A stretch of 64,000 nucleotides of DNA from Nibrella saemangeumensis (GTDB lineage: Bacteria > Bacteroidota > Bacteroidia > Cytophagales > Spirosomataceae): NCBI RefSeq assembly GCF_039541915.1, contig NZ_BAABHD010000079.1, positions 1 through 64,000 on the forward strand. The letters are read 5' to 3'. The notes beneath the pieces were generated by a model. The model saw only the letters and a program-made list of their open reading frames with translations. It ran no database searches and had not been told where the DNA came from. Shown here in pieces: positions 23,983-32,532 of the stretch. Each line of letters opens with the position of its first letter. Positions within the stretch are counted from its first letter, which is position 1. The translations under genes were made by a program, and so were the position numbers.

Positions 23983-24825
23983 TCAGCCCTGTGCATTGTA
24001 CAGCATAAACGATGACAAATAGAGCATATCGGGTATCTTGTACCCTGGATAATGCGTCATGATTTTGCTGATCATTTCGTTGCCGTCGGTTGTCGACAGG
24101 ACAGTTAGTTTAACAAAGCTGAGGTAGTCTATCATGCGGTCCAGGGCACTGGCGTCGGTCGGTAAGCCGTGGCCGGGGAAGATGACTTCATAACCCTCTG
24201 CTTTCAGTTCTTCCAGAATAGCCGTCCAGGTATCAAAGCAATACGCTTTGGTGTAATAATCCCGGTCACCGAAATACGGATACACACCGTTGTACACCGT
24301 ATCCTGGGCGATGAGCACCTTCAGTTGGGGTATTTTAATCATCACCGAGTAAACGGATTCTGTATCAGTAAGCTTGACATAGTTGAGTTGTAGTCCGTCA
24401 AGCTCCTCGCTTTCGATATCCAGCACGTTGGTTGGCATCGTAATCACCTTCGTCACGGCATCGCCAAACTGCGGTGTTTTGCTGTCGAGCATACCCTGAC
24501 CGTAGTTCTGAATTTCAAAGATGGTTTCTGACCGCGCATATACCGGTGCGTCGGGGAAAACCTCCAGGCCGGCCCAGTGGTCGGGGTGGCAGTGGCTGAT
24601 GATGAACTTATGGATGGGTTTACCCAGGCTTTCGATATAGCTCTTGACTTCCAGCGCCTGACTCCTCAGTAACTGCGCATCAACAACGACCAGGGACGAC
24701 GGGGTTTCAATGATTTGCGTGCAAACCATTTCCGCCGACTCCGGACTCAGGTAACTATGGATGGTATAAGGTCCTTTCTCTAGCTTTGTAATAGTGCCGG
24801 TAGCGGTCCCTGTCGTGGTATTCAT
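23983..24825 (-). CDS. Metallo-beta-lactamase-fold hydrolase
   Basis: 280 residues. The metal motif HCHPDH (His78, His80, Asp82, His83) is intact. A later Asp in IAQDTVY (near 176) and His in FPGHGLP (near 217) complete most of the di-metal site. The middle His usually found in a GH motif between them is not obvious; LTDTESVYS stands in that place, so the second metal site may be altered. There is no signal peptide. Substrates of this superfamily range from thioesters and lactones to glyoxalase II substrates. In this cluster, hydrolysis of a thioester or lactone intermediate is plausible but unproven. Confidence 0.82.
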   Translation of the reverse strand: MNTTTGTATGTITKLEKGPYTIHSYLSPESAEMVCTQIIETPSSLVVVDAQLLRSQALEVKSYIESLGKPIHKFIISHCHPDHWAGLEVFPDAPVYARSETIFEIQNYGQGMLDSKTPQFGDAVTKVITMPTNVLDIESEELDGLQLNYVKLTDTESVYSVMIKIPQLKVLIAQDTVYNGVYPYFGDRDYYTKAYCFDTWTAILEELKAEGYEVIFPGHGLPTDASALDRMIDYLSFVKLTVLSTTDGNEMISKIMTHYPGYKIPDMLYLSSFMLYNAQG

Positions 24826-24858
24826 ATCTGCGTTGGTTAATAGGGGTGAGGAGCAATT

Positions 24859-25197
24859 TTATTTAATTCCGGAAAAATGACGGAAGATCTTTCCGTCTTT
24901 CATGTACAGTGCATCGTAAACTTTGGCCGGGCCATTGGTCGTTTCGATAGTCGCTTCCAGAAAGATGCTGTCATCGGTAATGGCCAGTTTTTCGGTTGAT
25001 TTGAAGCCCCGGTAGATATACTTCAGGTATTCGTCCAACTGCTTTTTCAAAGCTTCTTTACCCTTCACGTAAATAGGCTCGTCGGCTACCAGCAAAATCA
25101 TCTGTGCATCATCGTGGTAGTCATGTTCGACCAGCTCGTTTGCGTCGTTTTTGGCCAGCAGCTCCAGGTGGTTTTCGTAGAACGCGTGATTATCCAT
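24859..25197 (-). CDS. Small NTF2-like protein
   Basis: 112 residues. It has the NTF2/SnoaL cone pattern: an N-terminal helix (FYENHLELLAKNDANELVE), HDYHDDAQMILL, then GKEALKKQLDEYLKYI, and closing strands AKVYDALYMKDGKIFRHFSG. It is one of four proteins of this fold in the block and is not closely similar to the others. It could be a small enzyme or a binding partner of the neighbouring dehydrogenase, which starts 51 bases upstream. Function unknown. Confidence 0.75.
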   Translation of the reverse strand: MDNHAFYENHLELLAKNDANELVEHDYHDDAQMILLVADEPIYVKGKEALKKQLDEYLKYIYRGFKSTEKLAITDDSIFLEATIETTNGPAKVYDALYMKDGKIFRHFSGIK

Positions 25198-25248
25198 AGC
25201 TTAAGAAATTGTCTGTTATGTTGGAAAATAATCAGGTAATCAATCCCG

Positions 25249-26061
25249 TCAGGACACACCAATGGTGGAAAGTGCCCGATTAATGAGCACCTTAATCAGA
25301 TGGCGCTGGAACCCGGCAGGCACAGTGGTCAGCCAGGTAGCCATGGTCTGTTCCAGTTGTAGCTGACTGACCGATCCGTCTACGCCATCAAAGCGGGCCG
25401 GGAAGGGTGTAAAACCAGCTACAACCAGTCTGGTTTGGTCCGCCTGTCCCTCCGCAGTCCTGCGAAAGCCCACCGCTATGCCTTTACGGGCATGCTGGCC
25501 GGGTAGTTGTTCCAGCGGTAGATAGGTGCAGGTAACATCCTGATTAAGGGGAACAACCACGCCTTTCAGCAGTTGGCCCGACGTTAACAGGCCCGACGAC
25601 CCATTCTGGAGCAGTTCAGTAATCGCTACCCGCTTCTCACCTGCCTGGGTGGCCAGTACGGCTTCTGCATCTAGGGCTGCCAGTACGGCCAGGACAGGGC
25701 CATGGATAGGGCCACCCTGGTACAGTGCCCCCCCAATGGTGCTATGGTTACGCAGGTGCGGGTCCTGAATGGTGTTCACCGCTTCCGCCAAAGCCGGGAT
25801 ACCAGCCAGGGCGGAGTGCCTGGACAGGTCGGCGTACGTCACCAGGGCGCCGAGTTGAACGTCGCCGGCCGTAGCGTCAATGTTCGCCATCCCCGGTATT
25901 TTACGCAGACTGACCAGCGTTTGCGGTTGCGCTATGCCCTGCTTCAGCTGACCGATCAACGACTGATCACCGGTTAATACCTGTTGACCATCCTGGCCCA
26001 CCAGGCTCAGGGCCTCCTCCAGGGTATCCGGAGCGGCATAAGTATAAGAGGTTCTGATCAT
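25249..26061 (-). CDS. FAD-binding subunit of a xanthine-dehydrogenase/CO-dehydrogenase-type enzyme
   Basis: 270 residues, matching the CoxM/XdhB middle subunit. Family landmarks are YAAPDTLEEALSLV near 7, QVLTGDQSLIGQL near 31 in place of the usual AGG(T/Q)xL FAD loop, GALVTYADLSRH near 71, LRNHSTIGGAL near 103 for the second FAD loop (VRN-x-GTIGGN), and a C-terminal domain from about 165. Both FAD loops deviate (LTGDQ for LAGGQ, TIGGAL for TIGGN), so FAD affinity should be tested. It starts four bases after the stop of the fused large subunit, so the two are made together. Confidence 0.88.
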   Translation of the reverse strand: MIRTSYTYAAPDTLEEALSLVGQDGQQVLTGDQSLIGQLKQGIAQPQTLVSLRKIPGMANIDATAGDVQLGALVTYADLSRHSALAGIPALAEAVNTIQDPHLRNHSTIGGALYQGGPIHGPVLAVLAALDAEAVLATQAGEKRVAITELLQNGSSGLLTSGQLLKGVVVPLNQDVTCTYLPLEQLPGQHARKGIAVGFRRTAEGQADQTRLVVAGFTPFPARFDGVDGSVSQLQLEQTMATWLTTVPAGFQRHLIKVLINRALSTIGVS

Positions 26062-26065
26062 GATC

Positions 26066-28951
26066 TTAAGCGGTTACGGGTTCAGATGCGTGCAGGACCT
26101 GCCAGATTTTTTCCGGCGTTATCGGCATATCGATATGCTCGACGCCCTGCTCCGCGAGTGCATTACAGATAGCATTAACGATGGCAGGGGCAACGGGCGG
26201 ATTGCTGACGTCACCAGCGCCTTTAGCGCCCAGCGGATTTGAAGCCGATGGTGTTTCTGTCCGCAGCAACTCGATTTTCGGCAGCCAGCCTGCTCTCGGT
26301 ATCTGGTAAGAATCGAAATCTTTGGTGATAACCAATCCTGTTTCGGGATCGTACCGGGCCTCTTCCGACAGTGCCTGACCAATACCGAGCGCAATGTTTC
26401 CGTAACTCTGCCCATCCACAACCTGCGGATTGACAACCACGCCAAAATCATTGACCGCGATATACCGCTTCAGCGAGACAGCGTAGGTCTGCTGGTCAAC
26501 TTCAACCACGGCAATGTGCGTACCGAATGGGAAGTTGAAGTTTTTCGGGTCGAAGTAAGCGGTAGCTTCCAGTCCCGGGTCCATGCCTTCGGGCAGATCC
26601 CAGGCAAACCAGAGCATCAGGGCAACCTGCTGCAGCGACATAACTGCCTGATCTGGGGCGGGTGTTCCAATTACCTTACCGTCTTTGTATTCGATCAGGT
26701 CAATGGGCATCTTAAATAGGTAGGCGGCATATTCGCGGGCTTTCTGAATGATCTTCTGACAGGCCTTCTGCACCGCCGGGCCTTCTACGCTCAGCGAACG
26801 GCTTCCGTAACTGGCCTGTCCGTAATAGATCGGATTAGACGTGTCGGAGTGCTTCAGCGTAATGTAGTCCATAGGAATCTGAAGCTCCTGGGCCGCAATC
26901 TGCAGGAAGGTGGTATCCTGCGACTGCCCGTGCGGTTGGGCACCGGTGGTGATAGCTACTTCGCCCGAAGGAGCTACGTGGATATAGGAACTGCCCCAGG
27001 TGCCGCTCATCAACCCTTCGCCCGCCATTTTACCGGAGTTACCTACCCCGGCTACGGCAACGTACGACCCAATACCCAGACCCAGCCATTTGCCACGGGC
27101 CTCGGCCTCCTGCTTCATGGCCGGCAGGTCGGCGTAACCGGCTTTCTCCAGCGCCATGTCGAGGAGTTCCTCGTACCGGCCCGAGTCATAGGTCCAGCCT
27201 AAACCATTCTCATACGGGAACTGGTCAGGTTTAACCATGTTGATGCGCCGGACCTCGGCCGGATCTTTACCGATCTTCCGGGCAAACAGGTCGATCATCC
27301 GCTCCATGAAGAAAATAGCCTCGGCTCGTCCTGATCCCCGCATCGGTGCGGTAGGTACCTTGTTGGTGTAGACTACGTTGACCTCGTAACAGGGATTCGG
27401 AATCGCATAGGCACCGGTGATACTCCGGCCGATCAGCGCTAACGGCTGACCAGGCGCATTGATAACCGGGTAAGCCCCAACGTTGCTGAACGCCCGGCAG
27501 TAGAGTGCCGTAATCTTTCCGTCTTTTGTGCCGGCAATGGTGCCGTACTGCACCTGATCGCGTGACTGGGCAGTATTGCGGGAAAAGCCTTCCCGGGTAT
27601 CCACCCATTTTACCGGTCTGCCCAGCACTTTGGCCATCCACAGCACCAGAGGAGTATCCGGGTACAGGTTTCCTTTGCAACCATTACTTTCGCCGATGGC
27701 TGGTACAATCACCCGCATTTTGTTGTAAGGAATACCCAGCACGTACAGAGAAATCAGGAGCCGGTGCGGGAATGGGATCTGTGTATTGGTCCAGAGGGTA
27801 TACTGATCCGTAACGGCATCATGATTCGCTAACACACCCCGTACCTCCAGCGTATTATGCATCATCCGCTGGTTGTAAATACGCTGCTCTACAACAACCT
27901 CAGCATCGCTGATGGCCTGTTCTACCGCCGTCTTGTCGCCAAAAACGGTATGGATCATCAGGTTATTGGGGGCCGTTTCGTGGAGTTGAGGAGCGCCTTC
28001 GCTCAGGGCTTCTTCCGGATCGAGAACGACCGGCAGCGGCTCATAATCAACTTTGATTTTAGCGAGGGCATCATACGCCTGCTCACGCGTTTCAGCAACT
28101 ACGGCCGCGAGTTGGTCGCCGGCAAAGCGCACACGGTCGGAGGCAAAAACACTATGCGATCCCGGTACAATGCCGGAGGGGTGAGGCAGAAAGTGGCTTT
28201 CAATATTGGGTGGTACCCAGATAACCGGCATTGGCATGATATGCTGCATGGTGTCCTGGGCCGTAAAGATCCGAACCACCCCCGGCATTTTGGCCGCTTC
28301 CGAGGTATCAATGCCTTTGATGATCGCGTGTCCGTGCGGACTCTGCAGAATGGCAGCATGGAGCATACCCGGCAGCGACATGTCCGCAATAAACTTAGCA
28401 TCTCCGGTCAGTAAATCCCGTGTTTTTCTGGTTTTGACCGAATCACCAATACCGCCATTATTAACAGCCGCCGACTCCTGACCATTCAGCCCTACCATGT
28501 GACGGGCGGCAGTTTTTACCGCGTCGATTATCTGCTGATAGCCGGTTTCCCGCGACAGATTGCCCTGCATCCAGGCTTTGATATCGGCTTCGGTTGGAGA
28601 AGGGTTGTTTTCCAGGAGTTCGGCCATTGCCATAATGGTACCGGGCGTTGAGAACCCGTTCTGAACGGCAAAATGCTCCCAAAACGCTTCCTGTAACGGA
28701 TGGAGCTGGCCATCGGTGGCTAATCCTTCGATGGTTGTTACCTGAGCGCCTTCGGCTTCTACGGCCAGCACCTGACAACTCTTGGTGGCTTTGCCATCAA
28801 CAAGAACGGTACAGGTTCCGCAGGACCCTGAGCCACATCCCCACTTTGTTCCTGTAAGGCCGCCCTGCTCACGCAGCAAGTCAATCAGCAGCGTACGTGG
28901 TTCAACGTCAGCCCGTAACGAACTTCCATTGACAGTTAAATTAAGATCCAT
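26066..28951 (-). CDS. Fused Fe-S plus molybdopterin subunit of a xanthine-dehydrogenase-like enzyme, with lost cluster and altered active site
   Basis: 961 residues. Residues 1-80 are a plant-ferredoxin-like domain with all four Cys of its [2Fe-2S] cluster (39, 44, 47, 59). Residues 85-155 are the helical domain that normally holds the second cluster with CGFC and CRC. Here the motifs read NGFS (98-101) and SRE (133-135), so all four ligands are gone. Residues 180-955 are the CoxL/XdhA-type molybdopterin domain. The usual GGGFGxK loop is GESNGCK (420-426), GQG is GQS, and the catalytic Glu of GAGE is Asp914 (GAGD). The RG-x-G motif and the Gln of the STQ region are kept. The frame is intact, so this looks like selection for another chemistry rather than decay. 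Confidence 0.92.
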   Translation of the reverse strand: MDLNLTVNGSSLRADVEPRTLLIDLLREQGGLTGTKWGCGSGSCGTCTVLVDGKATKSCQVLAVEAEGAQVTTIEGLATDGQLHPLQEAFWEHFAVQNGFSTPGTIMAMAELLENNPSPTEADIKAWMQGNLSRETGYQQIIDAVKTAARHMVGLNGQESAAVNNGGIGDSVKTRKTRDLLTGDAKFIADMSLPGMLHAAILQSPHGHAIIKGIDTSEAAKMPGVVRIFTAQDTMQHIMPMPVIWVPPNIESHFLPHPSGIVPGSHSVFASDRVRFAGDQLAAVVAETREQAYDALAKIKVDYEPLPVVLDPEEALSEGAPQLHETAPNNLMIHTVFGDKTAVEQAISDAEVVVEQRIYNQRMMHNTLEVRGVLANHDAVTDQYTLWTNTQIPFPHRLLISLYVLGIPYNKMRVIVPAIGESNGCKGNLYPDTPLVLWMAKVLGRPVKWVDTREGFSRNTAQSRDQVQYGTIAGTKDGKITALYCRAFSNVGAYPVINAPGQPLALIGRSITGAYAIPNPCYEVNVVYTNKVPTAPMRGSGRAEAIFFMERMIDLFARKIGKDPAEVRRINMVKPDQFPYENGLGWTYDSGRYEELLDMALEKAGYADLPAMKQEAEARGKWLGLGIGSYVAVAGVGNSGKMAGEGLMSGTWGSSYIHVAPSGEVAITTGAQPHGQSQDTTFLQIAAQELQIPMDYITLKHSDTSNPIYYGQASYGSRSLSVEGPAVQKACQKIIQKAREYAAYLFKMPIDLIEYKDGKVIGTPAPDQAVMSLQQVALMLWFAWDLPEGMDPGLEATAYFDPKNFNFPFGTHIAVVEVDQQTYAVSLKRYIAVNDFGVVVNPQVVDGQSYGNIALGIGQALSEEARYDPETGLVITKDFDSYQIPRAGWLPKIELLRTETPSASNPLGAKGAGDVSNPPVAPAIVNAICNALAEQGVEHIDMPITPEKIWQVLHASEPVTA

Positions 28952-28980
28952 AAGTAGAAAAGGATATAGGGTACAGGAAT

Positions 28981-29373
28981 CTAAGCCAGTGAACCATCCG
29001 GATGCTGTACCATTCCGGCAAAGTGAATGGCAATCCGGCCATCGCGCAGTACCCAGCTATCGGCAAAGCGCATCTGGCTTTCGCCATCCTGGGTAGTCAT
29101 GGTAATCTGTTCGGTAATCATGAGCGTTTCAGGATCTTCGGTCTCGGCCCAGAAAATGATTTCGGTCTCCAGACCATCAATTCCCAGAATGCCCTGCATG
29201 TGCTCACGTATCTGATCCCGTCCTTTGTAGATGATCGGCTTTTTCGTAAAGCTGCTGATCAGCAGGGCATCGTCAGTGTACTGGTCAAGTAATGCGTCAA
29301 TGTTTTTATCCAGAATGAACTGGATGTGCGAACGGTACATCTCACCAAGCTTGGAGCTGGGTACGTTTTTCAT
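28981..29373 (-). CDS. NTF2/SnoaL-like protein
   Basis: 130 residues in an NTF2-like pattern: YRSHIQFILDKNIDALLDQYTDDALLISS near 13-41, YKGRDQIREHMQGIL near 49, a strand ETLMITEQITMT near 86, and DSWVLRDGRIAIHFAG near 108. A charged pocket residue set (Asp, His) is plausible but not assignable by eye. It lies 29 bases upstream of the molybdopterin gene and 38 bases downstream of another NTF2-like gene, so expression is shared. Reaction unknown. Confidence 0.78.
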   Translation of the reverse strand: MKNVPSSKLGEMYRSHIQFILDKNIDALLDQYTDDALLISSFTKKPIIYKGRDQIREHMQGILGIDGLETEIIFWAETEDPETLMITEQITMTTQDGESQMRFADSWVLRDGRIAIHFAGMVQHPDGSLA

Positions 29374-29411
29374 GGTCGTTTTACGTCGGGGGTGAATGGT
29401 GGTTGGTCTGG

Positions 29412-29858
29412 TTACAGCGTAGCCGAACCTTCGTGGTATTTCAGATCGTCAACAATATAGGTCGTAACGATCGGCGCATTTGTTTCGGGAGAGTACGCTA
29501 CCTCCCAGGTTTGATAGGCATCCAGTTTGATGCGCTTACTGAACGGTTCGGGCGCATTCCAGACACTGGCTTCCCACTGCACAACCACTTTTACGTTGGC
29601 GGTATCCCCGTTAATGGTCGACTCAACGAATTTTACGGTATGTACCTCGTCGAAGAAGATCCGGATCACGCGCTGGTACCAGCCTTCGAAGCCGGCGTAT
29701 CCGTAGACCGTAGCTTCGGGAAAAACCATTTTCAGTTCTTTATCGGCGAGCATCGGCAGAATCTCAACCATAGGCACATGGACATCGAGTTTACGATACC
29801 AATCTTTTGCCATTTGCTCGATGGCTTCGCTGGTCAATAGAGTTTCACTGGTAATCAT
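29412..29858 (-). CDS. NTF2-like protein
   Basis: 148 residues from ATG 29858; a TTG at 29894 would add 12 residues that look unlike a protein start. The pattern is NTF2-like: AIEQMAKDWYRKLDVHVPMVEILPML, then FPEATVYGYAGFEGWYQRVIRIFFDEVHTV near 50-80, and paired strands NVKVVVQWEASVWN and LDAYQTWEVAY. It is one of two such genes in a row between the ThDP enzyme and the molybdopterin protein. Function unknown. Confidence 0.75.
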   Translation of the reverse strand: MITSETLLTSEAIEQMAKDWYRKLDVHVPMVEILPMLADKELKMVFPEATVYGYAGFEGWYQRVIRIFFDEVHTVKFVESTINGDTANVKVVVQWEASVWNAPEPFSKRIKLDAYQTWEVAYSPETNAPIVTTYIVDDLKYHEGSATL

Positions 29859-29904
29859 GACTTTATGGGAATTAGTGAATGAATGATGTGACAAACTGGT
29901 TTAA

Positions 29905-31647
29905 CTACACCGTATCGGCCAGCACTCGGGCTGATGACCGGGTTCTCTTCTCAACCGCTTCCGGTTTTACGTCGCCCTCTACTACCAGATCGATCAGGAA
30001 AGGCTGATCGTCGGCGAGCATGGCGTCAATGGCGTCTTCGATTTGGTCCGGATGTTCAACGCGCATGGATTTAATACCCATAGCCTGCGCAATCTGATCG
30101 AACCGGATGGCCGGGTACGACAGATCGAAGCTAATGGGAAATTCATGCTTGCCGATATTCCGCTCTTTCCAGTACTGGTCGATATTGGCCTGTAGCAGCT
30201 TATACGAGCCGTTATTACAGATCACGTATTTGGCCCCGATGCGATGCCGCAAATCCGACCATAAGGCCTGGATGGTGTACATGGAGCCGCCGTCGCCGGT
30301 AAAGCCAATTACCGTAGCGTCGGGGTTATAGAGTTTAACGCCCATAGCACCGGGTATACCGACACCCAGGGAACCGCCCCGGGTTACGAAATAGTGGCCG
30401 GGCTTACGCGGAGGAACATACCGGGTCAGGGCCGGTGAGGAGGTCAGCGCTTCGTCGAAAATAATGGTATTCTCCGGCAGTCGGCGGGCCAGAGCCTCGG
30501 CGAAGTCGGCCATGTGCAGGGGCGTACTGCCGCTTGTCTTCTGATCAGCCTCCAGTTCGGCCTGAAGTCTGGCCTCTTTAGCCTGTCTGATCTCATCGGT
30601 GCGTTTTTGGGCAGCCGACACCTGTTCGGGTGTCATGATTTCCTGTAACGCATCCCGCAGGGCAATCAGGGTCAGTTTAGGATCACTGACCGCGCCCAGC
30701 GTCACTTTATGGTTTTTGGCTATTTCGTAGGCGTTCAGGTCGAAGTGAATCACCTCGGCACCCGGCGCGTAAATGTCGCCCAGGTGGGGAAATACCTCCG
30801 GCACCATATACGTACCCACAACCAGATTAACGTCGCCTTTGCTGGTAATGGGGTGGCTGTAGTCGCCAAACATATGCCCAGTGCTTCCCTGATACAGCGG
30901 ATGGGTGTAGTCCATGATGAAATCACCGTAATCGACTCCATAAACCTCACCACCCAACAGTTCGGCTACCTCCCTCAGTTCGTCGGTCGCGCCCGAGTAG
31001 GCCACACCGTCGCCGATAAAAATCATGGGCTTCCGGGCGTTCGCCAGTTTCCCGGCGGCTTGCCGGATTATGTCCGGATCGGGAGCTACCCGCGTTGAGG
31101 GTATGAACGTCGGAAATACCTCTTCCTCATTTACCGCGTCCAGCATATCCATGGGCAGGCAGACATACACCGGCCCCATTGGTGCCGTGCCGGCAATTTT
31201 GATGGCCCGGCGCAGGGTACGCAGCAGCGAACGCGGATCAGTTACCATAGTAGAATACTTGGTAACGGGGGCCATCATGGCAACCAGGTCGTTGGCCATC
31301 TGAGCGTCCATGTTCAGGTAGCTTAATCCGGCGTCACCCCCAATCACTACCAGGGGCGAATGACCGCGTTTGGCCTGATACAGGGCACCAACGCCATTGC
31401 CGATACCGGGCGAACTGTGCAACTGGACAATAGTCGGTTTCTGCGAAGCACGGGCATAGCCATCAGCCATCAGCACGGCCACGCTCTCCTGCAGGGTCAG
31501 GATGTATTTCATGTCCGGATAGGACTCCAGTGCATCCAGGAAGCCTTGTTCGACCGTGCCGGGATTACCGAACATGTGATCCATTCCGTCGGCCAGGAAC
31601 TGCTCGATGATTGCGAAGTTTCCTGTCCTTTTTGATTGCTCTGCCAT
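29905..31647 (-). CDS. Thiamine-diphosphate enzyme, benzoylformate-decarboxylase-like
   Basis: 580 residues with the three domains of the ThDP decarboxylase family: PYR domain (1-175), central domain (185-335), PP domain (370-560). The ThDP-activating Glu54 lies in LTLQESVAVL. A His corresponding to benzoylformate decarboxylase His70 is His77 in QLHSSPG. FGNPGTVEQ has Thr31 where benzoylformate decarboxylase has Ser26. The ThDP/Mg motif runs from GDGGS (near 450) to NNGSY (near 477). It therefore probably decarboxylates or ligates a 2-keto acid. The substrate cannot be fixed. It sits between a DJ-1 gene (57 bases upstream) and an NTF2-like gene. Confidence 0.9.
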   Translation of the reverse strand: MAEQSKRTGNFAIIEQFLADGMDHMFGNPGTVEQGFLDALESYPDMKYILTLQESVAVLMADGYARASQKPTIVQLHSSPGIGNGVGALYQAKRGHSPLVVIGGDAGLSYLNMDAQMANDLVAMMAPVTKYSTMVTDPRSLLRTLRRAIKIAGTAPMGPVYVCLPMDMLDAVNEEEVFPTFIPSTRVAPDPDIIRQAAGKLANARKPMIFIGDGVAYSGATDELREVAELLGGEVYGVDYGDFIMDYTHPLYQGSTGHMFGDYSHPITSKGDVNLVVGTYMVPEVFPHLGDIYAPGAEVIHFDLNAYEIAKNHKVTLGAVSDPKLTLIALRDALQEIMTPEQVSAAQKRTDEIRQAKEARLQAELEADQKTSGSTPLHMADFAEALARRLPENTIIFDEALTSSPALTRYVPPRKPGHYFVTRGGSLGVGIPGAMGVKLYNPDATVIGFTGDGGSMYTIQALWSDLRHRIGAKYVICNNGSYKLLQANIDQYWKERNIGKHEFPISFDLSYPAIRFDQIAQAMGIKSMRVEHPDQIEDAIDAMLADDQPFLIDLVVEGDVKPEAVEKRTRSSARVLADTV

Positions 31648-31704
31648 ACGTTAATATTGTTGTGAATACCGAATTAAGGGGTAACAAGTATCAGCAGACG
31701 GGTT

Positions 31705-32532
31705 TTACCACCCATAGCGCTTCAGGCCATGATCGAGCACGTTGACAAACTGTTCACCAAACTCAAACGAGCATTGGAGGGAGCGGGCCGTAATGAACGG
31801 ATAATCCACAATCACGGACGTCCCTTTACCGAAGTTGCCATGGTACTGGCCATCCGGTCCAACCGCGTCGGATAGAATATACTCCAGTACATATGGCGGT
31901 GGCCCCATATTCAGATCGGTATTGAGGAAACCTGTACCATCGTGGTAGTCGTATTCAATGCAGTGGCCCGTTACGTGCTTACCGCGAATGATAGACCTCC
32001 GCTCGTTGAAGTCACGGGCAAACACCAGCGGAGCCACCCCGTAACAGATAGCGCCGATCGGCATGTTCTTCTTATAGAAGCCCAGAATGATATCGTGTAC
32101 ACGCTGGTTGTTGACAATATCAATAATTGGTCCGCTACCACCCACCAGCAGCAGCGCTGCATATTCTTCGGTGAGTTTATTCTGAGCTTCCTTCACATCG
32201 CTGAAATATTGCTCAAATTTTCTCAGGAAATCAGGTGATGAAAAATAAGGCCTTTCGGGAATCTCTTCCGACATATTCCGGCGCTGTTCGAGCCGGTTAG
32301 TAGCTTCAAAGGCTTGTACTTTTTCGGCAGCCTCAGGCGTGGTTACACACATTCCCAGCGGGGGATCTACATACGTAGTATCGAAGCTGGGAGGTAACGC
32401 CTGTGCTTTTTTGCCTTTCGGGGTCATAAACTCCACCGTATAGCCGGCCTGCTCCAGTTTCTCAAGCGGGCCCACCAACTCAACACCCCAGTAACCGAAC
32501 TCTGATAAGATAGCTAGAACTTTCTTTGACAT
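31705..32532 (-). CDS. DJ-1/PfpI-family protein 3 (long type), first gene of the block
   Basis: 275 residues. It opens KKVLAILSEFGYWGVELVGPL, with the family Glu at 18, has VGGSGPI near 130 and the nucleophile Cys163 in GAICYGVAPL. An insertion at about 70-120 (charged, helical) and a C-terminal extension with MGPPPYVLEYILSDAVGPDG set it apart from minimal DJ-1 proteins. It is paralogous to the product of 23160-23936. It is the first gene of the minus-strand block, so its upstream region (32533 onward) should hold the main promoter; no strong TAnnTTTG was found close to it. Confidence 0.85.
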   Translation of the reverse strand: MSKKVLAILSEFGYWGVELVGPLEKLEQAGYTVEFMTPKGKKAQALPPSFDTTYVDPPLGMCVTTPEAAEKVQAFEATNRLEQRRNMSEEIPERPYFSSPDFLRKFEQYFSDVKEAQNKLTEEYAALLLVGGSGPIIDIVNNQRVHDIILGFYKKNMPIGAICYGVAPLVFARDFNERRSIIRGKHVTGHCIEYDYHDGTGFLNTDLNMGPPPYVLEYILSDAVGPDGQYHGNFGKGTSVIVDYPFITARSLQCSFEFGEQFVNVLDHGLKRYGW

